Shown here: positions 44,509 to 54,217 of the stretch, piece after piece
Numbering within the stretch: the first letter of the stretch is position 1
Layout of the letters: each line of letters begins with the position of its first letter
From: an uncultured Porphyromonadaceae bacterium
Lineage (GTDB): Bacteria; Bacteroidota; Bacteroidia; Bacteroidales; Muribaculaceae
Reading direction: 5' to 3'
Length of the DNA: 64,000 nucleotides
NCBI GenBank assembly: GCA_902470475.1
Contig: CABRGT010000001.1
Location: forward strand, 55,672 to 119,671
Position numbers and translations under genes: made by a program
Notes under the pieces: generated by a model
Databases searched by the model: none
Seen by the model: only the letters and a program-made list of their open reading frames with translations
What the model was told of the DNA's origin: nothing

Positions 44509-46088
44509 TATTCAACAATGAATGTAAGGGTTTTCGACTCGGACGATCCCGTCTGGTCGGTCACCGTGATGATAAAATTGTGTTCACCCGCGTACGCCAC
44601 CAGCAGCGGTATGAACTGGGTTATGTCGAACGGAAGCTCCGTCTTGCCGATCACTTCGTCGCGGATGGGGAAGAGGCTGCCCAGCTTCACTGCCACGTCT
44701 TCGCTTTCGGGATGGGCGAGATCGAACTTCAGCGGAAGCAGATCGCTTACCGCGGCGGCAAACTCTTCGCTGTCGGTGCTGATTTCCACCTCAAGTTTCT
44801 CGATACCGTTGGTGGCGGTGATGTCTACCTTGCCGTCCATTCCCGCTGCCGGGATGTTAGGCTCGTCGAAACTCAGCGCAGCCGATTCGATCTTGATCTG
44901 ACCATCGACCTTCAGGCCGGGAGCGGCGATGCGGAATGCTGCCGACGCGCCCTTGGCGTCCGTGCCGGTGACAATGAAGGCGTGACTGCCGGTGTATTCC
45001 GCGGCCTTGGCCAGCAGGGCCGTGAAGTCGACATCCACCGCGGTGGCTCCTGCCACGGCAGCCGATGCGGGCAGACCGTAGGCGGCGACAGCCGCTGCGG
45101 CGGCGCCCGGATTAGCCATGTCAGCGCCGTTGAGGGCCGACAGCTCGGCCACAAGTTCTTCGTTGTCGCTCGTGACGCCCAGAGTCAGCGAGGCGAGGCC
45201 TTCGGGAGCCGAGACTTTCAGCACACTGCCTGCGTAGGTCATCTCCACGCTCTCCTTGAATTCCTCGTGTCCGGGACGGTCGCCGGGATCCTCGTTTTCC
45301 TCGCCGGGATTGAGGCTGCCGTTAATATTCTCGTCCTCGACACTGGTGTCGACGTTGATGCCTTCGGTCGGATCGATATATCCTGTCTCGGGATCCGGAT
45401 CGACATTGCCGCCCTTGAGCGAGAAAGTGATGATGCGGTGCTGTCCGGCAGCCACATCGGTGAAAGTCCGTGTGAAATTCTCGTGATAGCCTTTGACATC
45501 GCCCGAGAAAGTGGCGGCGAGGGTCATCGAGCCTTCCACCACCTCGAAATAGCCCGAGCGGGTTTCGTCGGGGGTATAGACAAGTTCGCCGGCATCGTTG
45601 GCCACCACCTTCACCTGCACGTCGTCGCCCATGGCATCGCGCAATTCGTCGGTGAAGCGGATCGACACCTTCAGCGACGCGAAGCGGCACACTACGTTCT
45701 CAAGTTCGGTGATCTCACCGTCGCGGATCTCGAATTCACGCGAACCGGTGAAATAGGGATGCTCCCACTCCGCCTTCTGTACCTCGTGCGACTTGATGTC
45801 GACTTTGTATCTTCCGACGGGGAGCTCGAATATCTCGGGCATCTGTCCGTAAGTCCACTGCTCCTTCTGTGCGCCCGCCTCATCGAAAATCGTCACGATG
45901 AACGGATTCAGATCTACTGTCGCACGGCCGCGGCCGATGACGGTCTCGGCGTTCTCGACTTCCACGCCGAGCGACGACAGGGCTACCCGGCCGGTCTTCT
46001 CCGTCGGATAGTTCAGTTCCTCGGAGCAGCCGGTGGCCAACGTCATTCCGGCCAGTAGCGTGATTGTTGTCAATATCTTGTTTTTCAT
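44508..46088 (-). CDS. DUF4493 lipoprotein without PCMD (middle gene)
   Basis: The 526 residues start with a lipoprotein signal (TITLLAGMTLATGCSEELNY; Cys then Ser-Glu-Glu). DUF4493 covers roughly residues 30-235 (GRVALSSLGVEVENAETVIG). The rest is repeated Ig-like or cadherin-like modules (LPFDITQFIPLLVAYAGEH, IITVTDQTGSSESKTLTF and a sister segment HAFIVTGTDAKGASAAFRIA). No PCMD domain is present, so it differs from its two neighbours. An adhesive or structural surface role is inferred. It is translationally coupled to the next gene. Confidence 0.85.
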   Translation of the reverse strand: MKNKILTTITLLAGMTLATGCSEELNYPTEKTGRVALSSLGVEVENAETVIGRGRATVDLNPFIVTIFDEAGAQKEQWTYGQMPEIFELPVGRYKVDIKSHEVQKAEWEHPYFTGSREFEIRDGEITELENVVCRFASLKVSIRFTDELRDAMGDDVQVKVVANDAGELVYTPDETRSGYFEVVEGSMTLAATFSGDVKGYHENFTRTFTDVAAGQHRIITFSLKGGNVDPDPETGYIDPTEGINVDTSVEDENINGSLNPGEENEDPGDRPGHEEFKESVEMTYAGSVLKVSAPEGLASLTLGVTSDNEELVAELSALNGADMANPGAAAAAVAAYGLPASAAVAGATAVDVDFTALLAKAAEYTGSHAFIVTGTDAKGASAAFRIAAPGLKVDGQIKIESAALSFDEPNIPAAGMDGKVDITATNGIEKLEVEISTDSEEFAAAVSDLLPLKFDLAHPESEDVAVKLGSLFPIRDEVIGKTELPFDITQFIPLLVAYAGEHNFIITVTDQTGSSESKTLTFIVE

Positions 46089-46110
46089 TGCTTTTTTGCT
46101 CGTTAACTCA

Positions 46111-48594
46111 TTAATAGGTAAGGGCTATTTCATCGACGTACAGCTGAGAGCCGACATATTCGCCATCCGAAAGATTCAATGGCTTGGGGGGCTTCATATA
46201 TGTCTCGTTTGCGGTCAGAGCGTTCGGATTGCCCGACGATTTGAAGATGATGCGCAGGCTTGCGGCCCGTGCGCTTGAATGGTCATAGCTCAGCGGCAGT
46301 TCCATCGGCCGGTAAGCCGATACCGGAGTCAGATTTGCCGAATTAGAAGCTATGATGTTGCCGCGTGCATCGACCACCTCTACGGTCACGGTGCCGAAAT
46401 CCCCGTTATCTTCGCCCTTTCGGTTGGTCTGCGAATATTTGTACTGGAATGTGACCGAAGCCGGACGCGACGTGAATGCTGTGCCGTAGTTAGGCTCTGC
46501 GTTCTGTTCAGGCGTCACGCCGTCCCAGTTTCCCAGGAAGAGCTGTCCGGCCGACACATGCTTGCATGTGCCGAAGCTCCACTGATTGAAAGCATTCCCC
46601 GATGCGGTATTACCCGATCCCCAGCCTACGGTACGGATCAGGGCCGCTTTGCCCGATACGGCGTCATCGGTAGGTTTGGTTCCCGACGTGGCGTTATACG
46701 ACATGTTCGAGCTCGAACCCCACTGGGAGATGGTCACCGGATTGTAGGTCGACCATATGCCGCCCTGAACGAAATGCTCCACCATGTTCGATTTGTGGGC
46801 CGTCGAAGTCCAGTCGTCCAGGTTGCCGTTCTCAAGCGGTTCCTCGGTTTCTGTGGTGAATGTCCTCGTCACGGCGTCGGATGCGTCCTTCGTTCCGTTC
46901 TTGATCTTGAATGTATAGTCGGTCGCCGGAGTCAGACCGCTCACCATGAGCACGCGGTTGGCGACGTCGGCCGTTGTGGCCATCTCCTTGTAATTTACAC
47001 CATCGGTCGACACCATGACAGTCGCATTGCTCATCAGTTGCGACAGGAGAGCAGAGTCATTGTCCTTTTCGCCGATGGTTACCGGAAAAAAAGCGTTCTT
47101 CGCGAATGCGTTGACAGCTGCCGTGCCAGGCACTACCTGGGGCGTACGCTGTATGGTGCATTCGATTTTAGTCAGACCTTCGGCCGTTGCCGAGAAGATA
47201 AGATCGGTATTGGGATTGGCCTGGTCGACACTGCCCGTTATCCTGTATTTGAAATCGCCCAAAGCCTCTGTCGCAGCAGGTTCGAAGCGGGTGTCGGTGC
47301 CGCGCGTATTGCGGTAGGCAAACTTGACCAGCTCGGCCGGATCGCCGGCATTGAACTCAAGGACAAACGACAGCGTAGTCTCGCCCATATAAAGTTCGGG
47401 ATTGAGAATATTTATTTTCAGCGGCTGCGCCTCGGCCGTGAAGGTCACTGCATCGGAAAGCTTGCCGAACTTGTCCCTTACCTCAAGCGTGAAAGCCGAT
47501 GTGTTGTTGCCGCCGTTGAGATATACGATGTTTTTCATCACATCCGTCAGATCCACTACAGCCAGCTTGTTGGCGTCGCGGTTGATGCCGCGGGTCGTGA
47601 GGCCGAGTTCGGTCATCTTGGCCTGTGTGGCGGCATCGGCCGACAGCAGGTCGATCTCTGCGGGCCAGCCGCTCGAAAGCAGCGAGGCCGACTGGGTGGT
47701 CAGCTTCACCTGCTGCATGCCGCCGCGGGCGATCACGTGGTATCTGAAACCCTGCTCGAAGTCCTGGCCGGGGACAAATTCCACCGGCGTGCCGGGTGTG
47801 AATCCCACCGGAGTAACTTCCGGAGCCGGAGCGTTCAGCACTTCGTCGCTGATGTCGATGGTGATCGGCTCGGCTTCCTCGAGCGTGTCGTCGAAGGTGA
47901 TTACCAGGCTTGCCGAACCGGCGCCGTCGGCCAGATCGACATTCACATGGTAGTGGCGTCCGGCCACAGCCTCGAAAGTGGCGGCAGTCATCTTGGCGCC
48001 CTTGCCGTTAGGCTTCACGAAGTCTACGTTCACCTCTACCTGACCGGCCCTTACGTAAGCCGGGCGTGTCTCGGTGTCCTCGAAATGGATATACGAACCG
48101 GCGGCGCTGTGCACCTCGGCGCTCCACGACGTCATGTAGTCCTTGAAGCCGTCGCTGTAATCGATCGATACCAGAGCGTTTGCGACCGTCGCCGTGAGCG
48201 ACACCTGGGTCGTCTCGTTCTCGCGGACCACAAACTGCGATTTGCCGTAGAATGCCGGCGATTCGAAGCCTTCCGTATTCTCGTCGCCATAGAATGCCTC
48301 CATGGTGTACGTTCCGATACTGAACTTGCCGTCGGTCGGAAACTCGGTCACGCTTCCCCATGTCATCACGGCTGTCCCGTCGGCCGGGGTCAGCCTCAGC
48401 GACAGATCTGCCGGCGTCACATCCGTGTATTCAGTCCTGGACTTTCGCCCCGACTGCACCGATGCGTCGACCTCTGTCGAAAGGGCGATTGATCCTTTGC
48501 CGGTGTCGAATCCGAGCCCCTCGCCGTCGCTGCACGCGACTGCCAGGCCCATGACCGACACTGACACGATTCCCTTTAACATTGTTGCTTTCAT
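46111..48594 (-). CDS. DUF4493/PCMD lipoprotein (first of three)
   Basis: The 827-residue product has a lipoprotein signal (IVSVMGLAVACSDGEG; Cys then Ser-Asp-Gly-Glu). DUF4493 covers about residues 25-245 (KGSIALSTEVDASVQSGR, VNVDLADGAGSASLVITFDD). A long middle part holds Ig-like strands, and the C-terminal about 220 residues match PCMD (LENGNLDDWTSTAHKSN, TAFTSRPASVTFQYKYSQTN, SQLYVDEIALTY). It leads the three-gene operon, with a TAAATTTG box upstream. By context with the adjacent TonB-dependent receptor a role in binding nutrients or surfaces is possible but unproven. Confidence 0.85.
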   Translation of the reverse strand: MKATMLKGIVSVSVMGLAVACSDGEGLGFDTGKGSIALSTEVDASVQSGRKSRTEYTDVTPADLSLRLTPADGTAVMTWGSVTEFPTDGKFSIGTYTMEAFYGDENTEGFESPAFYGKSQFVVRENETTQVSLTATVANALVSIDYSDGFKDYMTSWSAEVHSAAGSYIHFEDTETRPAYVRAGQVEVNVDFVKPNGKGAKMTAATFEAVAGRHYHVNVDLADGAGSASLVITFDDTLEEAEPITIDISDEVLNAPAPEVTPVGFTPGTPVEFVPGQDFEQGFRYHVIARGGMQQVKLTTQSASLLSSGWPAEIDLLSADAATQAKMTELGLTTRGINRDANKLAVVDLTDVMKNIVYLNGGNNTSAFTLEVRDKFGKLSDAVTFTAEAQPLKINILNPELYMGETTLSFVLEFNAGDPAELVKFAYRNTRGTDTRFEPAATEALGDFKYRITGSVDQANPNTDLIFSATAEGLTKIECTIQRTPQVVPGTAAVNAFAKNAFFPVTIGEKDNDSALLSQLMSNATVMVSTDGVNYKEMATTADVANRVLMVSGLTPATDYTFKIKNGTKDASDAVTRTFTTETEEPLENGNLDDWTSTAHKSNMVEHFVQGGIWSTYNPVTISQWGSSSNMSYNATSGTKPTDDAVSGKAALIRTVGWGSGNTASGNAFNQWSFGTCKHVSAGQLFLGNWDGVTPEQNAEPNYGTAFTSRPASVTFQYKYSQTNRKGEDNGDFGTVTVEVVDARGNIIASNSANLTPVSAYRPMELPLSYDHSSARAASLRIIFKSSGNPNALTANETYMKPPKPLNLSDGEYVGSQLYVDEIALTY

Positions 48595-48698
48595 CGTGTA
48601 ATGATTTGATTTATTGATTATTGTTCCTATTTTTTCTTATTTACGGAATAAATTGCTCTTTTAATATCCCAAAATAACGCTTTCGTGGAAAATTATGG

Positions 48699-48706
48699 CA
48701 AATTTA
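48699..48706 (-). promoter_or_regulatory. -7 element of the DUF4493 operon
   Basis: TAAATTTG on the minus strand fits TAnnTTTG and is about 105 nt before the first ATG of the operon. The surrounding 248-nt gap is strongly AT-rich. No good -33 is seen, so this is a tentative assignment. Confidence 0.5.
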
Positions 48707-48842
48707 GCAATTTTTTTGAAAACTATAGCTTTATTTGCCTAATTAATTTATAGTCTCACGACTTATCAGACAATTTATCAAACCATTACACCAACAGCTC
48801 GCCCGCGCGTACCGCAGACGGCATGCACGTCAGCAGCCAGCC

Positions 48843-51140
48843 TCAGATCGATATCGACAGCGAGGCCGTCAGACTGCGGGGAAGCGACGGACCATAGATG
48901 TAGCCGCTGTCGCGCAGGTAGCCCTGATCGAAATCGTTCTGATAACTGTCGAACACGTTGAGCATGCCCAGACCGAACTCGCAGTTCACGCGGTCGAACA
49001 CACGGCGCGTGTACGTGAGTTTTATGCTCATGTCGAAGAACGCGGGCGTGCGCCGCGCCACGTCGACCGGTGTCCCCGACCCCGCTATGTGCTGGACGGT
49101 CATCGGGCCGGTGAGCGTGCCGGCGAATACCGCCTTGAGCGAGTGAAGTATCTCCCAGTTGGCCGTGAAATAGCCGTAGACGTCGGGCGTGCGGAACATC
49201 CGCTTCTCGGCCGGGACGGACGGATCGTCGCTCCACACCTCGGGCCGTTTGTAGCGCGAGCGCTGCAGCGTGATGCCCGCCTGCACGTCGAAATGCGACG
49301 AGAAATAGGCCTTTGCCTCCACGTTCATACCGAATACGCGGGCGCCCGAGCCGTTGTAGCGCTCGAGCACGGCATTGCCGGCCGCATCGGGTTCATCGAG
49401 CTGACGCAGGGCGAACACGTCGCGCAGATCGGTGAAGAAGCCTTCGATGAGCAGATTGGTCTGCACGGAGCCGAAACGGCGGTAAAAATCGCACGAGAGG
49501 CTGAGGCTGTTGCTGCTCTCCTGCTTCAGTCCGGGCGCCAGCACCGTCACTACGCGGTCGCCGCCCACGATGGCCACGTGCAGGTCCTCGTCGTAAGTCT
49601 GCGGGGCGCGGAAGCCGGTTGAGTACGACATGCGCAGGTTCACGCTCTCGCCCGCGTTGAAGCGGATGTTGGCGCGTGGCGACACCACGGCATTGTCAAG
49701 CAGCGAATGCTTGTCGACGCGGGCTCCGACAAGGAATCCCCACCGGTCGTCGCGCCATTCGTTCTGCACGAAAGCGCTGTAGATGTTCACGTTCTGCTTC
49801 AGATCGTGGTCATAGCCTATGGTCACGTCGTGCAGGCGGTTGAACGAGTAATCGGCGCCGCAGACCAGCTCGGCCGGCATGAACAGCAGGCGGCTGAACG
49901 GATGGGTCCACTGCGCGCCCGTGTTCACCACGATGTCGCTTGTGCGGCCGTAGGCATCGGGATCCATCTCGCTGCCGTAGTAGCTCGTGCGGCGAGTCGA
50001 CTGCGTGGCGGCGAATATGGCCACATGGTCGCTGTGGCGGCGCGGCCACAGGTCAAGCGTGGCCTCGAACGCATGTATGTTGTGATCGGCCTGCTCGGCC
50101 ACCATGGCCATGTGCGCCGGCTGCTTCAGATTGTCGCCCCCGCGCCGGTATTCATGGGTGTTGTGGTATTCGACGGTCAGGCGCGATGCGTCACCCGGAC
50201 GGATGAAGGCCCGCGCACCGAGCGTCTGCGACTTCAGCTGCGGCACTTCGGTGAAGCCGTCGCCGTCGTGGTCATAGCCGTCGCGGCTGCGGCTCTGGCC
50301 GTAGATGAAGATGCCGGCCCGGCTGTTGTCGGTCACTACGGAGGCATTCATCGTAGTGTTGTTGTCCAGGGCGCCGCTGATGCCGATCGAAGTCAGCTGA
50401 TGCGACACGCGGGCCGTGTTCACGACCGGATCGCGGGTGATGATGTTGATCGTGCCGCCCACGGCCGACGAGCCGAACAGCGCCGAGCCGCCTCCGCGCA
50501 TCACCTCCACGCGCTCGATCATGTTGGCCGGGATATGCTCGAGTCCGTACACACCGGCCAGGGCCGAAAACACCGGCCGCGAATTCATGAGGATCTGCGA
50601 GTAGTGGCCGTCGAGTCCATTGATACGCACCTGGGTGAAGCCGCAGTTCTGGCAGTCGTTCTCGACCCGCACGCCGGGCTGCAGGCTCAGGCCGTCGGCC
50701 AGCGAGCAAGCACCGATGGCGTCGAAGATCTTGCCGGGCGTCACGTTCACAAGCGACGGACTCAGGCGGCGCACCTGATCGCTTTTCGACGACGTCACCA
50801 CTACCTGGTCGAGCATGAAAGCGTCGGGCTCGACCTCGAAATTCAGTTCGACTGTCTGTCCCGAAGCCACGCTCACACTCCTCGACTGGGTCTTGTAGCC
50901 CGTGCACGACGCCTCCACCACGTAAGTGCCGGGCTGTAGGTCGCGGAGCACATAATGCCCTGATCCGTCGGTAAGCGTGCCGATGCGCGTGTCCTTGATC
51001 TGTATCAGATAGTAAGGCATGTGCTCGCCGGTCTCGGCGTCGATCACATGCCCGGCAATGTTGGCATCACTGGGAGCGGCGAGTATGGTCATACTTGTCA
51101 CGGCAACGGCAAAAACCGCCGCCAGGAATCGTTTTATCAT
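48843..51140 (-). CDS. TonB-dependent outer-membrane receptor
   Basis: The ATG giving MIKRFLAAVFAVAVTSMTIL was chosen because a longer form would start at 51221, inside the promoter. The roughly 765-residue protein has a signal peptide, a carboxypeptidase-regulatory-like domain (AGHVIDAETGEHMPYYLIQI), a plug (DAIGACSLADGLSLQPGVRV, ERVEVMRGGGSALFGSSAVG, GTINIITRD) and a C-terminal barrel. A NDCQNCGFTQVRINGLDG motif with two Cys lies in the plug, as in receptors for metal, heme or cobalamin. The substrate is not certain. No SusD partner is present. Confidence 0.9.
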   Translation of the reverse strand: MIKRFLAAVFAVAVTSMTILAAPSDANIAGHVIDAETGEHMPYYLIQIKDTRIGTLTDGSGHYVLRDLQPGTYVVEASCTGYKTQSRSVSVASGQTVELNFEVEPDAFMLDQVVVTSSKSDQVRRLSPSLVNVTPGKIFDAIGACSLADGLSLQPGVRVENDCQNCGFTQVRINGLDGHYSQILMNSRPVFSALAGVYGLEHIPANMIERVEVMRGGGSALFGSSAVGGTINIITRDPVVNTARVSHQLTSIGISGALDNNTTMNASVVTDNSRAGIFIYGQSRSRDGYDHDGDGFTEVPQLKSQTLGARAFIRPGDASRLTVEYHNTHEYRRGGDNLKQPAHMAMVAEQADHNIHAFEATLDLWPRRHSDHVAIFAATQSTRRTSYYGSEMDPDAYGRTSDIVVNTGAQWTHPFSRLLFMPAELVCGADYSFNRLHDVTIGYDHDLKQNVNIYSAFVQNEWRDDRWGFLVGARVDKHSLLDNAVVSPRANIRFNAGESVNLRMSYSTGFRAPQTYDEDLHVAIVGGDRVVTVLAPGLKQESSNSLSLSCDFYRRFGSVQTNLLIEGFFTDLRDVFALRQLDEPDAAGNAVLERYNGSGARVFGMNVEAKAYFSSHFDVQAGITLQRSRYKRPEVWSDDPSVPAEKRMFRTPDVYGYFTANWEILHSLKAVFAGTLTGPMTVQHIAGSGTPVDVARRTPAFFDMSIKLTYTRRVFDRVNCEFGLGMLNVFDSYQNDFDQGYLRDSGYIYGPSLPRSLTASLSISI

Positions 51141-51190
51141 CGGATTGATCGGTTGGTTTGCGGACAGACTAATGCTTCTCTTTCTCGCTG

Positions 51191-51221
51191 CAAAATTACA
51201 ATTATTTATTGACCCGTGCAA
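51191..51221 (-). promoter_or_regulatory. Promoter of the TonB-dependent receptor
   Basis: On the minus strand TTG at 51221-51219 and TAATTTTG at 51198-51191, 20 nt apart. It places the RNA start near 51184 and confirms the receptor start at 51140. Confidence 0.7.
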
Positions 51222-51274
51222 CCTTTGCGCCCTACTGAGCGTTTAATTTCAAAACTCAAAAAAATTCAAGTACT

Positions 51275-51601
51275 ATGACAGACGCACAGAACATCGGAAA
51301 TGTGGCCCGCGACGAAGCTCGCCTGGCAGCCACAGCCGCAAAAGCTTCGGCAGTCACCGAAGCCGAGGCCATCAAAGAGAAAGTCGACGCCGGAAAGACA
51401 GCCGCCGCCGAAAAGGCATCCGACACCAAGGAACAGCTCGCCGACAAATTAGCCGACATCAAAGGCAAGGCCTCTGACTCGCTCTCGGGCATGAAAGAAA
51501 AGGTCAGCGACTTCGCAGCCAAGGCCCTTGACAAGGGCGGCGATCTGCTCGACAGCCTCTCCGACAAGGCCCATCAGGCAGCCGACAAGCTGAACAACTG
51601 A
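51275..51601 (+). CDS. LEA-like/apolipoprotein-like helical repeat protein
   Basis: The 108 residues are almost only Ala, Lys, Asp, Glu, Ser and Leu in repeating amphipathic units (ATAAKASAVTEAEAIKEKVD, DKLADIKGKASDSLSGMKEK, DFAAKALDKGGDLLDSLSDK). Such 11-residue-like repeats occur in LEA and YtxH-type stress proteins, which are disordered alone and fold on membranes or during drying. There is no signal peptide. The gene is divergent from the receptor, with only an imperfect promoter box (AACCTTTG) between, and a strong hairpin terminator follows. A desiccation or envelope-stress role is inference. Confidence 0.78.
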   Translation: MTDAQNIGNVARDEARLAATAAKASAVTEAEAIKEKVDAGKTAAAEKASDTKEQLADKLADIKGKASDSLSGMKEKVSDFAAKALDKGGDLLDSLSDKAHQAADKLNN

Positions 51602-51683
51602 CATTCAACCTTTCACAGACTATTATAAATTGAATCCGAACGACTTTCGTTACAGAAAGTCTCATTCTCCTCTCTTCTACTGA

Positions 51684-51730
51684 GAAAGCGGCAATAAGGT
51701 CCTGATGGCCTGATTGCCGCTTTCGTTGCG
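51684..51730. terminator. Terminator between the LEA-like gene and hisS
   Basis: A 12-bp stem (GAAAGCGGCAAT / ATTGCCGCTTTC) encloses a shorter inner stem. A second, smaller hairpin (GACTTTC / GAAAGTC, 51642-51661) lies just before it. The converging genes on both sides could share it. Confidence 0.75.
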
Positions 51731-51788
51731 TCACAATGCGGTGAGTATAACCTGTATTTACCTATTACCCGATACTTGCCGGATATGG

Positions 51789-53150
51789 TTATGATATGTG
51801 CGAGGCCGCCTCGGCCACAGGCACAGTCACCTGCGTGCCCTCGGCCATGTTCTTGACCGTGACTGTACCGGCCGCAGCCTCAGCCTCGCCGATGATGGCC
51901 ACGTAGGGTATGCCGGCGTTGTTGGCATACGTCATCTGCTTCTTGAGCTTGGCCGCGTCGGGATACAGTTCGCAGCTGATGCCGGCCGCGCGGAGCACCT
52001 TCACGGCGCGGAGCGACGCGGCAGCCTCGGCCTCGCCGAAATTGACGAACATCACCTGCGACGCGGCGCCAAGCCGCTCCGGATATAGATCGAGGCCGTT
52101 GAGCACGTCGTATATGCGGTCGGCGCCGAACGATATGCCCACGCCCGACAGGCCCGGCATGCCGAACACACCGGTCAGGTTGTCATAGCGGCCGCCGCCG
52201 GTGATCGACCCGATAGCATAGTCGAGAGCCTTCACCTCGATGATCGTGCCGGTGTAATAGTTCAGGCCGCGGGCGAGCGACACGTCGAGTTCCAGCTCGG
52301 CGTCGAGGCCGAGTGCGAGTGTCGATTCGATCACGGTGCGCAGCTCCCCGACACCTTTCGTGCCGGTCTCCGATGACGCCAGCAGCGACGCCAGCTGTCC
52401 GAGCCGTTCGGCCGGAGTGCCGGTGATCTGGAGTATCGGCGTCAGTGCGGCGATTGATTCGGGTGTCAGGCCGCGCTCGGCCAGTTCCTCGTTCACTTTC
52501 TCGAGGCCGATCTTGTCGATCTTGTCAATGGCCACCGTGATGTCGACCATCTTGTCAGGCGCGCCGATCAGCTCGGCGATGCCCGCCAGCACCTTGCGGT
52601 TGTTGAGTTTGATGCATATGCGCACCTTCAGCCGGCGGAACACCTCGTCGATCAGCTGAAGCAACTCCACCTCGTTGAGCAGCGAGTCGCTGCCAACCAC
52701 ATCGGCGTCGCACTGGTAGAACTCGCGGTAGCGGCCCTTCTGCGGGCGGTCGGCGCGCCACACCGGCTGGATCTGGAAGCGGCGGAAGGGCATCTGTATG
52801 TCATTGCGGTGCTGCACCACAAAGCGCGCGAACGGTACCGTCAGATCATACCGCAGGCCCTTGTCCGAGATCTGGGGTGTCAGCTTCGTGAAACTTTCCT
52901 CGTTGAGCAGGCTCGGGTTCACCCCTGCCAGGTAGTTGCCCGAATTCAGTATCTTGAACAGCAGCTTGTCGCCCTCCTCGCCGTATTTGCCCATCAGCGT
53001 CGACAGATTTTCCATCGCCGGGGTCTCGATCTGATGATAGCCGTACAGGCGGAATACATCGCGGATCGTATCGAAGATATAGTTGCGGCGCGCCATCTCG
53101 GCCGGGCTGAAATCGCGCGTTCCTTTTGGTATGGAGGGTTTCTGTGCCAT
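51789..53150 (-). CDS. hisS: Histidyl-tRNA synthetase
   Basis: The 453-residue class II enzyme has motif 1 around [18 protein letters not shown], motif 2 [20 protein letters not shown], the His-A region [19 protein letters not shown], motif 3 [10 protein letters not shown] and [15 protein letters not shown], and a C-terminal anticodon-binding domain ([20 protein letters not shown]). It charges tRNA-His. It is transcribed alone from a box near 53181 and ends before the hairpin shared with the LEA-like gene. Confidence 0.97.
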   Translation of the reverse strand: MAQKPSIPKGTRDFSPAEMARRNYIFDTIRDVFRLYGYHQIETPAMENLSTLMGKYGEEGDKLLFKILNSGNYLAGVNPSLLNEESFTKLTPQISDKGLRYDLTVPFARFVVQHRNDIQMPFRRFQIQPVWRADRPQKGRYREFYQCDADVVGSDSLLNEVELLQLIDEVFRRLKVRICIKLNNRKVLAGIAELIGAPDKMVDITVAIDKIDKIGLEKVNEELAERGLTPESIAALTPILQITGTPAERLGQLASLLASSETGTKGVGELRTVIESTLALGLDAELELDVSLARGLNYYTGTIIEVKALDYAIGSITGGGRYDNLTGVFGMPGLSGVGISFGADRIYDVLNGLDLYPERLGAASQVMFVNFGEAEAAASLRAVKVLRAAGISCELYPDAAKLKKQMTYANNAGIPYVAIIGEAEAAAGTVTVKNMAEGTQVTVPVAEAASHIS

Positions 53151-53180
53151 GTCTGTATGTTTTTTCTATATTTGTGCTGC

Positions 53181-53188
53181 AAAGTTAA
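53181..53188 (-). promoter_or_regulatory. -7 element of hisS
   Basis: TAACTTTG on the minus strand, exact TAnnTTTG, about 30 nt before the hisS ATG. No -33 is apparent. Confidence 0.65.
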
Positions 53189-53210
53189 CAATTCCGTGTG
53201 AAATTTTCGT

Positions 53211-53218
53211 AATTTTGC
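53211..53218 (+). promoter_or_regulatory. -7 element of the WecA/MraY-like gene
   Basis: TAATTTTG matches TAnnTTTG and is 16 nt before the ATG. With the hisS box 22 nt away the two promoters are back to back. Confidence 0.65.
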
Positions 53219-53233
53219 CGGCAAATTCAAGTC

Positions 53234-54193
53234 ATGCCGTTTTACCTGACAGCTCTGATGATTCTGTTCGGCATCGAGGTCATATACCTTCGCATCGCCG
53301 CATACAACGAGGCGTCCCTGCAACGCCCCGTCGGGCGTTCGTCGCATAAATCGCCCACCATCACGGGCGGAGGCTTCATCTTCTGTCTTGCGGCTCTTGC
53401 GGCCGTGTGGATGGCCCCCTCGCGCGGAGCCCTGTTCTTCGCCGCGGGCCTGTCAGTGGCGTCGGCGGTGAGCTTTGTCGATGATTTCCGGCCACTCGGC
53501 GTGTCCGTGCGCCTCGCCGCCCAGCTCGCGTCGGTGGTGCTGATGCTGTTCGGCACCGGCGCGCTCGCGGCCGCTCCGCTGTGGCTGTGGTGTGCGGCGG
53601 CCATAGGTTCGGCCGCCTACCTCAACGCCTTCAACTTCATGGACGGCATCAACGGCATCACGGCCGCCTACTCTGCCGTGCTGCTCGCCGCGCTCATGTG
53701 GCTCGACAGCGCCTACGCCTTCGCCGATCCCCGTCTGCCGGCGCTCACGCTCTGCGCCGTCGGTGTGTTCGCCTACTTCAACTTCCGCCCGCGGGCAGTC
53801 TGCTTCGCCGGCGACGTCGGAGCCATATCCGTGGCCCTCGTCACGCTCTACATGCTTGTGTCGCTGATCGCCGTCACCAGTTCGGTGTGGTGGATCGTCC
53901 TGGTGGCTGTCTATGGCGTCGACACGGCCCTGACGGTCGTGCGCCGCATCTTCCGCCGTGAGAACATATTCCGCGCCCACCGCCTGCACCTCTACCAGTA
54001 TCTGGCCAACGAACGCCGCATGCCGCACCTTGCCGTCGCTGCTACCTACGCCGCCGTGCAGGCCGCCGTCGACCTGGGCGCATGGCTGTCGCGCGACCAC
54101 CTGGGCGTCTACTTCGCGGCGGTCACCGTCCTTCTCTCCGCCGCCTACCTCATCATACTCCGGCACTCCCACGAAACAACCGCAACCCGATAA
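53234..54193 (+). CDS. Polyprenyl-phosphate sugar-1-phosphate transferase (WecA/MraY superfamily)
   Basis: The 319 residues form about nine to ten transmembrane helices. The catalytic loops are visible: SFVDDFRPLGV (Asp83-Asp84), NAFNFMDGINGITAA (Asn/Asp), CFAGDVGAISVAL, and FRAHRLHLYQYLANERRMPH as the basic substrate loop. Enzymes of this group link UDP-HexNAc to undecaprenyl phosphate and start the assembly of lipopolysaccharide O-antigen or other glycans. It is not the peptidoglycan MraY, since it has the short WbpL-like layout. The exact sugar is unknown. It stands alone and converges on pulA. Confidence 0.9.
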   Translation: MPFYLTALMILFGIEVIYLRIAAYNEASLQRPVGRSSHKSPTITGGGFIFCLAALAAVWMAPSRGALFFAAGLSVASAVSFVDDFRPLGVSVRLAAQLASVVLMLFGTGALAAAPLWLWCAAAIGSAAYLNAFNFMDGINGITAAYSAVLLAALMWLDSAYAFADPRLPALTLCAVGVFAYFNFRPRAVCFAGDVGAISVALVTLYMLVSLIAVTSSVWWIVLVAVYGVDTALTVVRRIFRRENIFRAHRLHLYQYLANERRMPHLAVAATYAAVQAAVDLGAWLSRDHLGVYFAAVTVLLSAAYLIILRHSHETTATR

Positions 54194-54217
54194 ACCGTCG
54201 TCTGATCAATCATATGA

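Noticed and set aside
46279..48492. Long plus-strand open frame of 737 residues
   Set aside because: It is antisense to the first DUF4493/PCMD lipoprotein, which has a signal peptide and domain matches.
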